From: JBFKOL01 sp041628815
GTDB taxonomy: Bacteria; Bacteroidota; Bacteroidia; Chitinophagales; Saprospiraceae
Length of the DNA stretch: 7,958 nucleotides
Reading direction: 5' to 3'
NCBI GenBank assembly: GCA_041628815.1
Contig: JBFKOL010000191.1
Coordinates: forward strand, 1-7,958
Position 1 is the first letter of the stretch. Each line of letters opens with the position of its first letter. Of this stretch, positions 1-5,603 are shown piece after piece. The position numbers and the translations under genes were made by a program. A model generated the notes under the pieces. That model did not search any database. It saw nothing but the letters and a program-made list of their open reading frames with translations, and was not told the DNA's origin.

Positions 1-359
1 ATACCATGCAGAATCCCGATTTCCCCAATATATTTGGTCTCGGTGATGCCATGGGAATACCGGCTGCCAAAACGGGTGCAGCCATACGAAAACAGGCGCC
101 CGTATTGATAGATCACCTGCTTGCTGAAATGGATAAAAAGGAAAGCGACCAGGTGTACAATGGATATTCATCCTGCCCCATTGTGACCGGCTATGGAAAA
201 ATGTTGCTCTGTGAGTTTGACTATGACAACAAACGGGATTCAGATCCTTTACTGACGAAATTTTTCGATACTACCAAGGACAGTTGGCCTATGTGGGTGC
301 TGAAAAAGTACGGTCTTCCTTATCTGTACTGGAACCAAATGCTGAAAGGCAAAATGTGA
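1..359 (+). CDS. sqr: Sulfide:quinone oxidoreductase, C-terminal fragment (5' end outside window)
   Basis: This is the last ~118 residues of a flavoprotein that oxidises sulfide and passes the electrons to membrane quinone, leaving persulfide or polysulfide sulfur. The reading frame is open from base 3, so the true start lies upstream of the window. Visible signs are the FAD-contacting motif NIFGLGDA (about residues 8-15 counted from the first Met), the family segment AAKTGAAIRKQAP, and YNGYSSCPIVTGYGK. The cysteine of that last segment (Cys57 of the fragment, bases 174-176) lines up with the second redox-active cysteine of the eukaryote-like SQR class that includes human SQOR. The tail, rich in Trp, Tyr and Leu and ending near LYWNQMLKGK, matches the amphipathic membrane-binding end of that class. 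It is the first visible gene of the operon, 4 bases before the stress-protein gene. The family is firm; the exact SQR subtype is inferred from this end only. Confidence 0.93.
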   Translation, partial: TMQNPDFPNIFGLGDAMGIPAAKTGAAIRKQAPVLIDHLLAEMDKKESDQVYNGYSSCPIVTGYGKMLLCEFDYDNKRDSDPLLTKFFDTTKDSWPMWVLKKYGLPYLYWNQMLKGKM

Positions 360-363
360 TCCT

Positions 364-1188
364 ATGAAAAGGATTTTGGTTCCGGCCGATTGTTCCGAAA
401 CGTCGGAAAGGGCCTTGAAACTGGCTACGACGTTGTCTCAAAAGTCCAATGCCCGTGTATATGTCCTGCGTGTAATAAAGACCCATGGAGGTGCATATTT
501 TGATGCCGAAGGAGATATAATAGAAGATCACGCTCACGATGTTCAGCAATACCGAGATCAGAAAATGCGCGAATCCAGGCGACTTCAGGAATGGACAGAG
601 GCCATCAACCCAAATGCCTACACTGTGGTTAAGTACGGTGGTGTTGCAGACGTGATACTTGAAACTATCCAGAAATACAAGGTGAGCGTTGTCATTATGG
701 GGAGCAAATTTGCTGGTTCCCGAGAAGGAATGTTTTTCGGTGATCTTGCATCGTACCTCATTCGACGTTCTCCCGCTCCTATATTAAGCCTTAAATCAGA
801 CCTTCCACAAGGAAAGTTAACCCATATCGTTTTTGCCAATCAATTTGATGGTCGTCTATCGTACTACGACGCCTTACAGGACTTGCATTTGTATTGTGGA
901 GCTGTTGTGAACCTGTTGTATATCAAGACCGATACACGACAAGACGATGGTGAAATAGAGGCGAACATGGATTATTTTGCCAGAATCAATATGATCAAGG
1001 ATTACAGGAACCACATTTATGAATATGATGATGTAGAAGCCGGGATATTGGAATGGATATCAAAGAATCCTTGTGACTTGCTTGCAGTGAAAAATGTGAA
1101 AAAAACAGGTTCTCCGTTGTTTCGGCCGAAATTGACAAGGCATATCCTCAAAAATTCGCATACTTCTACATTGGTGTACAATGATTGA
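364..1188 (+). CDS. Tandem-domain universal stress protein (UspA family)
   Basis: A 274-residue cytoplasmic protein with two Usp folds: about residues 1-144 and 152-272. Domain 1 opens with MKRILVPADCSETSERAL, the usual first strand and helix, and ends with VVIMGSKFAGSREGMFFGDLASYLIRRSPAPIL, written here as the landmarks MGSKF, FFGD and RRSPAPIL. Compared with the ATP-binding pattern G-x2-G-x9-G-S/T, the second Gly is Phe and the terminal Ser is Asp, so nucleotide binding is doubtful. Domain 2 is more diverged and lacks the glycine loop. Two fused Usp domains are common in Bacteroidota. Its ATG follows the SQR stop by 4 bases and its end overlaps the next gene by 8 bases, which implies co-expression and translational coupling. 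I infer a role linked to sulfide oxidation or sulfur transport; the biochemical function cannot be read from sequence. Confidence 0.92.
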   Translation: MKRILVPADCSETSERALKLATTLSQKSNARVYVLRVIKTHGGAYFDAEGDIIEDHAHDVQQYRDQKMRESRRLQEWTEAINPNAYTVVKYGGVADVILETIQKYKVSVVIMGSKFAGSREGMFFGDLASYLIRRSPAPILSLKSDLPQGKLTHIVFANQFDGRLSYYDALQDLHLYCGAVVNLLYIKTDTRQDDGEIEANMDYFARINMIKDYRNHIYEYDDVEAGILEWISKNPCDLLAVKNVKKTGSPLFRPKLTRHILKNSHTSTLVYND

Positions 1189-1747
1189 TTTTATCAAACA
1201 ACCGTGGCCCTGGTATGTAGCAGGTCCTATCATCGCCATAGTATATACTTTACTGCTTTATTTCGGTAAGAATTTTGGTATTTCGGCTTCTTTACGCTCC
1301 ATCTGTAGTGCCTTTGGTGCCGGACGTAAGATCTCATTTTTCAGATTCGATTGGAAAGGGCAAATTTGGAACTTGATGTTTGTTCTTGGAGCCGTAATTG
1401 GTGGGTTTATTGCCGCACAATGGCTTTCTGACCATAGCCCCATGGACCTGAGTGAAAAAACCAAACGGAATCTTGAATCATATGGACTGGAAAGTTGGAA
1501 AACGGGCATAGCACCGACAGAAATCTTTCAATGGGACGTCTTATGGGAGCCAAGAAATCTATTTCTCGTGATTGTTGGTGGATTCCTGATTGGATTCGGA
1601 TCAAGGTATGCTGGTGGATGTACAAGTGGCCATGCCATCAGTGGTCTCGCCAATTTACAGATCCCTTCCCTTGTGGCTGTGATTGGATTTTTCGTTGGGG
1701 GACTGATCATGACGTGGTTGCTTTTGCCCATCCTATTAACCTGGTAA
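1181..1747 (+). CDS. YeeE/YedE-family sulfur-compound transporter, first half-size subunit
   Basis: A 188-residue inner-membrane protein with about four hydrophobic helices (near residues 12-28, 63-81, 126-144 and 160-186). The diagnostic motif is GFGSRYAGGCTSGHAISG (residues 138-155) with Cys147; a second candidate cysteine is Cys42 in ASLRSICSAF. Family members such as TsuA import thiosulfate and related sulfur compounds, and their conserved cysteines line the path. Full-length members have two repeats, whereas this protein supplies only one, the other being the next gene. Half-size members next to each other are known (PmpA/PmpB type). The start overlaps the stress-protein end by 8 bases. 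Linkage to SQR suggests it handles sulfide-oxidation products; whether it imports or exports, and which compound, is not shown. Residues 84-121 form an extended hydrophilic loop between helices. Confidence 0.9.
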   Translation: MIDFIKQPWPWYVAGPIIAIVYTLLLYFGKNFGISASLRSICSAFGAGRKISFFRFDWKGQIWNLMFVLGAVIGGFIAAQWLSDHSPMDLSEKTKRNLESYGLESWKTGIAPTEIFQWDVLWEPRNLFLVIVGGFLIGFGSRYAGGCTSGHAISGLANLQIPSLVAVIGFFVGGLIMTWLLLPILLTW

Positions 1748-1748
1748 G

Positions 1749-2162
1749 ATGCAACACCTAAAATTTATATTGACTGGAGTCGTATTTGGAATCATGTTTG
1801 TTAAGGCCGAAGTGGTCTCGTGGTTTCGCATTTACGAGATGTTTCGCTTTGAGAGTTTTCACATGTACGGGATCATTGGCAGCGCTGTAGTTCTCACCAT
1901 CATCATTACCTGGTTTATAAAGAAAGAGAAGGTCCGGGATATGTATGGCAATGACATCCTATTCTTGGATAAAATGAAAACCTGGCCACGCTACATCATC
2001 GGCGGCATATTGTTTGGATTGGGTTGGGCTATGACTGGCGCTTGTCCTGGGCCCATGTTTACCCTTGTGGGTGCAGGTTATCCGGTCATGATCATGGTTA
2101 TCCTGAGCGCCATTGCAGGCACGTGGACCTACGGAGCTTTAAGGGGCAAATTGCCCCATTAG
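1749..2162 (+). CDS. YeeE/YedE-family sulfur-compound transporter, second half-size subunit (DUF6691-like)
   Basis: A 137-residue membrane protein that looks like the partner half of the preceding transporter gene, starting one base after its stop. It has about four hydrophobic segments (near residues 5-23, 40-57, 82-99 and 105-128). The signature is LFGLGWAMTGACPGPM (residues 88-103) with Cys99, equivalent to the GGC motif of the first half. The two proteins together would give the full two-repeat YeeE/YedE fold, so I infer that they form one heteromeric channel or carrier. The one-base spacing suggests coupled translation and a fixed ratio. It is the last gene of the sulfur operon: the next gene is unrelated and lies 88 bases downstream. 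A short hairpin overlaps its last codons. Confidence 0.9.
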   Translation: MQHLKFILTGVVFGIMFVKAEVVSWFRIYEMFRFESFHMYGIIGSAVVLTIIITWFIKKEKVRDMYGNDILFLDKMKTWPRYIIGGILFGLGWAMTGACPGPMFTLVGAGYPVMIMVILSAIAGTWTYGALRGKLPH

Positions 2163-2170
2163 TCTTATAT
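2143..2170 (+). terminator. Possible weak terminator at end of the sulfur operon
   Basis: GGGGC (2143-2147) and GCCCC (2153-2157) can pair around a five-base AAATT loop. They are followed by a modestly T-rich stretch (ATTAGTCTTATAT). The hairpin sits on the last codons of the second transporter gene. The stem is short and the T tract is interrupted, so this may be only a pause site or chance. Confidence 0.3.
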
Positions 2171-2250
2171 ATACCAGTGCCAATCAGATTTAATCAACCT
2201 GCGGATGATTCTTAACCATTTATTGGGGAAATATTTCACCTTTGCCAGGC

Positions 2251-3288
2251 ATGAATAAGAATTTATCCCTCCCAATAGTCCAGTTTGTAACTATCAGCCT
2301 TTTTCTTACTCTCATGGCCTGTTCGACACGCAACGATGCGCCCTGCGTGATGACCGTAAAAGGGCCTGTTACTCCTGAAGTGAACTCCTTATGGCTGAGC
2401 CACGAACACATCCTGGTAGACTTCATCGGGGCAGACTCCATCCATATGAACAGATGGGACATAGACACGGTCCAAAGTATGATGATGCCGTTGCTGACAG
2501 ATTTATCAGCACACGGTGTTGGTTATTTTGTCGATGCCACACCGGCCTTTCTCGGCAGGGATCCGATGCTTCTCAAGGAACTGAGCCAATCAACCGGTAT
2601 CCATGTGCTCACCACTACCGGCTACTATGGAGCGCGAAAGAATAAATTCATCCCCGACTTTGTCCGTGACATTTCATCAGGGGAACTGGCAGATATTTGG
2701 ATCAAAGAATTCAACGTCGGGATCGATTCAAGCGATATCAGACCTGGCTTTATAAAGATCGGCATCGATGCCGCAGAAAGGCTTGACCCTATCCATGAAA
2801 AACTCGTAGCAGCTGCTGCCCTGACACATCGCCAAACCGGACTGACCATAGCTTCTCATACCGGTCCTGCGGTAGGTTTATGGCCACAACTCGATATTCT
2901 TGAGTCGCACGGGGTCCATCCTTCAGCATTCATCTGGGTCCATGCGCAGAATGAAACCGATTCCACCGAATATTCGGTAGCTGCCATGAGAGGATGCTGG
3001 ATTAGCTTGGATGGGATGGGGTGGGAACAGGAAGAACATATCGAGAAACTTGTCTTTGCCAGGAATCACGGTATATTGAATCGGATTCTCATTTCGCACG
3101 ATGCAGGATGGTTTGATCCCGCAAAAAAAGAACAGGATATCGTGCCCTATACAGCTATCTTTTTAAATGTCCTACCGAAATTAAGACTGCTGGGATTCAC
3201 GAATGAAGAGCTCACTCAATTACTGGTCCACAACCCGGTTGAAGCCTTTGGCATCAGGAAACGCCTGAAAGGATCTTCACTGGATTGA
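2251..3288 (+). CDS. Phosphotriesterase-family metal-dependent hydrolase, predicted lipoprotein
   Basis: A 345-residue amidohydrolase-fold protein of the phosphotriesterase/Php/lactonase (PLL) family, which use two metals to hydrolyse phosphotriesters, lactones or related esters. All expected metal ligands are visible: His51 and His53 (LSHEHILVD), the lysine that is carboxylated in the family, Lys169 (GFIKIGIDA), His203 (ASHTG), His231 (WVHAQNE) and Asp284 (ISHDAGWFDP). The N-terminus has Lys3, a hydrophobic run and a lipobox LMAC ending at Cys24, so the protein is probably exported and lipid-anchored; family members are more often cytoplasmic. I prefer the ATG at 2251. An in-frame TTG at 2242 would add only three residues, and neither start has a clear ribosome binding site. 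The substrate is unknown. The 3' end overlaps the convergent serine hydrolase gene by 12 bases. Confidence 0.9.
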   Translation: MNKNLSLPIVQFVTISLFLTLMACSTRNDAPCVMTVKGPVTPEVNSLWLSHEHILVDFIGADSIHMNRWDIDTVQSMMMPLLTDLSAHGVGYFVDATPAFLGRDPMLLKELSQSTGIHVLTTTGYYGARKNKFIPDFVRDISSGELADIWIKEFNVGIDSSDIRPGFIKIGIDAAERLDPIHEKLVAAAALTHRQTGLTIASHTGPAVGLWPQLDILESHGVHPSAFIWVHAQNETDSTEYSVAAMRGCWISLDGMGWEQEEHIEKLVFARNHGILNRILISHDAGWFDPAKKEQDIVPYTAIFLNVLPKLRLLGFTNEELTQLLVHNPVEAFGIRKRLKGSSLD

Positions 3289-4611
3289 TTGAATCCAATT
3301 GCTGACAACCACATCGGTGAGATCCTTTCGCAGGTCATTGACGGAAGGGTAGTAGCCCCTTTCATTCACACCGAGATTCTGGCGGTTGGTGAGCAATACA
3401 AGTGAAACCTTTCTCTCGGGGAAACCAATGGCATAAGTGCCCGTAAATCCTGTATGTCCAAAGAGGTGTATGGAGCTATCGGATAAAGGCAGCACATCGT
3501 TTCCCATGGCCCAACCAAGCCCATGTCCAAAATTGTCCTTTCGAAGAAATTCAGCAATGGTTGAGGAATCGATGAAAGAGGATTGTCGATGTCGGCCGTC
3601 ATTCAGTAACAGATTCATCAAAAGCTGCAAATCTTCCACCGAAGAAAATAACCCCGCATGACCTGCGATACCTCCGAAAGCATGGAATGCATTTCCATCG
3701 TTTACTTCTCCGATCAGGGTATGCTTTCTCCAGGCCTTGAAATCCTCCGGATTTTCATCGCACAGGTATCCAAATGAGTCGTCCGAAACCATCCGTTTTT
3801 CGAATGGATTGCCATGCGAGGTAGCTGCATATGGATAGGTAGCTCGATTAGGTATAAAAATGGTGTTTTGCAATCCCAGAGGGCCGTACAGTTTCTCGTC
3901 CAAGAACCGATCAAGTCTCTGTCCGCTGACCGCCTCTGCGATGTGGCCGAGCAGCATGAATCCGAGGTCGCTGTAACGCCGCATTTTCCCGACGGGGAAT
4001 GAAAGAGGCAGGGAGCATATGAAAGCTATGCTTGATTCGCGGGACCTGGCGTGATAATATACCGGTTTCCATTGCGCCAGACCTGAGGTGTGGGTCAACA
4101 AATGTCGTATGGTGATGCTATCCTTATGCTCTCCATTGAAACAAGCTATGTATGTGCTCACCTTATCGTCAATTTTTATCTCACCCTCATCAACCAGAAT
4201 CATTGTCGCCATGGTCGTTGCAAACACCTTTGTAAGAGAAGCCAGGTCAAAGAGGTGTGCCACGGTCATTGGTTCTGGTTGGGAAAGCAAAATACCCGGG
4301 TAGGTTTTGAGGAAGGCATATCCATAACTCTTTTTGATGATGACCTGTCCGTCTGCATATATGGAAATGATAGCCCCTGGTATGATAGAATCTTTGATGG
4401 CTGTCCTTATGATGGAGTCGATGAGCGAGGTGACCGATGGCAGGTTGATGGATGTATCAATCGATCTTTGCTCTATGAGACTCTCTTTGATTGATATTAC
4501 GGACGGTGCTTTATCACTCGAACACGCCACAGTCCATAGAAGCGAAACAAGAATTACAAGCATGTAACCCGCAGATGGAATCGGATTATTGAAATGAATT
4601 GGGTATTTCAC
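3277..4611 (-). CDS. Serine hydrolase of the beta-lactamase / DD-peptidase (class C-like) family, predicted lipoprotein
   Basis: A 444-residue exported serine hydrolase. The three active-site motifs of the family are present: SLTK with nucleophile Ser125 and Lys128, Tyr-Ser-Asp at 213-215 (YSDLGF, the YxN position), and His-Thr-Gly at 386-388 (FGHTGFTGT), replacing the KTG box. The segment HLLTHTSGL (170-178) is also typical. The N-terminus carries a hydrophobic stretch ending TVAC, giving lipid-anchored Cys30. The start chosen is GTG at 4611, which leaves a basic residue (Lys2) before the hydrophobic run. An ATG at 4563 (Met17) is an alternative but gives a signal with no charged N-region. 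The family includes peptidases, esterases and amidases acting on peptidoglycan or small esters, so resistance to beta-lactams should not be assumed. It may trim cell-wall peptides in the periplasm. Confidence 0.9.
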   Translation of the reverse strand: MKYPIHFNNPIPSAGYMLVILVSLLWTVACSSDKAPSVISIKESLIEQRSIDTSINLPSVTSLIDSIIRTAIKDSIIPGAIISIYADGQVIIKKSYGYAFLKTYPGILLSQPEPMTVAHLFDLASLTKVFATTMATMILVDEGEIKIDDKVSTYIACFNGEHKDSITIRHLLTHTSGLAQWKPVYYHARSRESSIAFICSLPLSFPVGKMRRYSDLGFMLLGHIAEAVSGQRLDRFLDEKLYGPLGLQNTIFIPNRATYPYAATSHGNPFEKRMVSDDSFGYLCDENPEDFKAWRKHTLIGEVNDGNAFHAFGGIAGHAGLFSSVEDLQLLMNLLLNDGRHRQSSFIDSSTIAEFLRKDNFGHGLGWAMGNDVLPLSDSSIHLFGHTGFTGTYAIGFPERKVSLVLLTNRQNLGVNERGYYPSVNDLRKDLTDVVVSNWIQSIQ

Positions 4612-4620
4612 GGATCTAAA

Positions 4621-4654
4621 TAAAAACGGAGACGCGAGTTTAAAACGTCTCCGT
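4621..4654 (-). terminator. Rho-independent terminator of the 4684-5100 gene
   Basis: A perfect 9-base inverted repeat, ACGGAGACG (4626-4634) and CGTCTCCGT (4646-4654), encloses an 11-base loop. Read on the - strand, the stem is followed directly by TTTTTATTTA, the expected U tract. It lies 29 bases past the stop of the membrane-protein gene and ends about 10 bases before the GTG start of the serine hydrolase. Confidence 0.85.
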
Positions 4655-4683
4655 CGAACAGAACAGTTAAGAGAAATTTTTTC

Positions 4684-5100
4684 TTAAGCTTTTGCTGCAC
4701 CGCGTCCCAGCCACCAACCAATGGCGGCACCACCTACAGCCCATACTATGGCTGCTGCGATGGAGTCAACCAACGCAGTAGCGACACCTCCAGTGATCAT
4801 TGTCGTCGATCCCATATAGAGAAAGTCCATTCCCAGATTTACAAAAAATACGATTAATGCTCCAGCTTTGGCACCTGAGGCTGCTGTGCTAATTCCCGCC
4901 CACTTTATAAAAATATAGGTAATTATAAAGGCATGGACGAGATGCCCCAGAACGATCCACACCATGTCCGGCTGTTCGAGCCCACCGGAAATATTGTCGG
5001 CCATATACCCGCTCAATGCCATGCCATAGATGAGAAAGCCAGCAATAAAACCGGCAATGGTGCCGATTAGGGTGCCGGTAATAAGTTTTGTTGTATCCAT
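4684..5100 (-). CDS. Small four-helix membrane protein of unknown function
   Basis: A 138-residue, Gly/Ala-rich inner-membrane protein that I do not recognise beyond its resemblance to small uncharacterised membrane proteins common in Bacteroidota. Four hydrophobic helices are predicted by eye: about residues 7-31, 46-67, 77-97 and 104-131. Landmarks are GFLIYG (21-26), GHLVHAF (52-58), NLGMDFLYMG (88-97) and the end WWLGRGAAKA. His53, His56 and Asp92 are polar residues inside or next to helices and might matter for function. The ATG at 5098-5100 follows an AT-rich region likely to hold its promoter, and a strong terminator follows its stop, so it is probably transcribed alone. No function is proposed; it need not be related to its neighbours. 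Confidence 0.8.
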   Translation of the reverse strand: MDTTKLITGTLIGTIAGFIAGFLIYGMALSGYMADNISGGLEQPDMVWIVLGHLVHAFIITYIFIKWAGISTAASGAKAGALIVFFVNLGMDFLYMGSTTMITGGVATALVDSIAAAIVWAVGGAAIGWWLGRGAAKA

Positions 5101-5190
5101 GATTTACATAATGTATTTGGTGACTATTTCGTAATATTAAAATAATATTTATTTGTGATATTTCAATATAAAATTATATTCTGAAGGCTT
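5101..5190. promoter_or_regulatory. AT-rich upstream region of the membrane-protein gene
   Basis: About 90 bases made mostly of A and T directly upstream of the - strand gene at 5100, much more AT-rich than the flanking sequence. This is where its promoter should lie. I found no good match to the Bacteroidota TTTG / TAnnTTTG promoter boxes on either strand, so no exact site is given. Confidence 0.4.
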
Positions 5191-5603
5191 TCCTGCGTTG
5201 AAGCGGCGGGCGTGAAACATGTTGTAAGTCGCATTTTACTGGTCAAATCGAAGAAAAATCCACGAAAATCTGTCCTTCTTATTCCGCGGTCCGAACGTTA
5301 TTATGGTTGCGGATCTGCTTGAACGAACCTTGGCGCAGGAGAGTTTGAGATCTGCCCGTTAGGTGAGTTTGAGCTGTCGGATGTGGGTAACGGGGTGGAC
5401 ACCCTTGCAAAAGGCTGCTGCGTAAGGTGCAGGTTAGATGCTGCAGGTTACACGTTGCTTTGTTCAAGAGTCCTTGTGGATATGCTTAGCGGTATACATA
5501 TGTGCGTAAAGATCTCTTGGATGTCCAGTTATGTTGGCTCATGAGGGTGAAAGAAACATTCGAGCCTGTAGGGCCGCACAATAAACGTCGACCTGGTATT
5601 GGA
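5191..5603. other. Gene-free intergenic stretch
   Basis: Apart from the candidate structured element at about 5311-5473, I see no supported gene here. Open frames on both strands are short, rich in Cys, His and Arg, and resemble no family I know. No tRNA, tmRNA, RNase P or SRP RNA signature is visible. No clear terminator follows the phosphofructokinase operon, which ends at 5604. Two short direct repeats occur: GAGTTTGAG at 5341 and 5365, and TGCAGGTTA at 5428 and 5442. Confidence 0.6.
5311..5473 (+). ncRNA. Candidate structured RNA of unknown class
   Basis: About 163 bases that can fold into a nested, branched structure. The outer helix pairs 5318-5327 with 5459-5468 (10 pairs, one G-U), possibly extended by GGA (5311-5313) with TCC (5471-5473). 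Inside are CCTT 5328-5331 with AAGG 5424-5427, then CGCAG 5334-5338 with CTGCG 5418-5422. A side hairpin pairs 5428-5432 with 5441-5445. Within the inner junction, CCCGTTA 5355-5361 pairs with TAACGGG 5388-5394, and CCTT/AAGG (5403-5414) closes a GCAA tetraloop. The GNRA-type loop and the G-U pair favour the + strand, but most pairs would also form on the - strand, where the element would be a long leader of the gene at 5100. No promoter or terminator for it was identified. The folding was done by eye and the family is not recognised. Confidence 0.35.

Noticed and set aside
2242..2250. TTG start three codons before the ATG of the phosphotriesterase-family gene
   Set aside because: It adds only Met-Pro-Gly and has no ribosome binding site; the ATG at 2251 gives a normal signal peptide start.
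4090..4494. 134-codon + strand frame
   Set aside because: It is antisense to the serine hydrolase gene and has no recognisable protein features.
3277..4611. Calling the serine hydrolase a beta-lactam resistance gene
   Set aside because: The motifs define a broad family of peptidases and esterases; nothing in the sequence shows antibiotic hydrolysis.
5148..5155. TTTATTTG as a + strand Bacteroidota -7 promoter box for the candidate RNA
   Set aside because: It differs from TAnnTTTG at one base, has no TTTG box at the right distance, and lies more than 150 bases before the structure.
5338..5358. Resemblance of AGAGTTTGA to the 5' end of 16S rRNA
   Set aside because: The match is only nine bases and is followed by sequence unrelated to rRNA.
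5279..5467. 62-codon open frame on the - strand inside the intergenic gap
   Set aside because: Its composition is unlike a protein of this genome, it matches no family I know, and it overlaps the region that folds as RNA.
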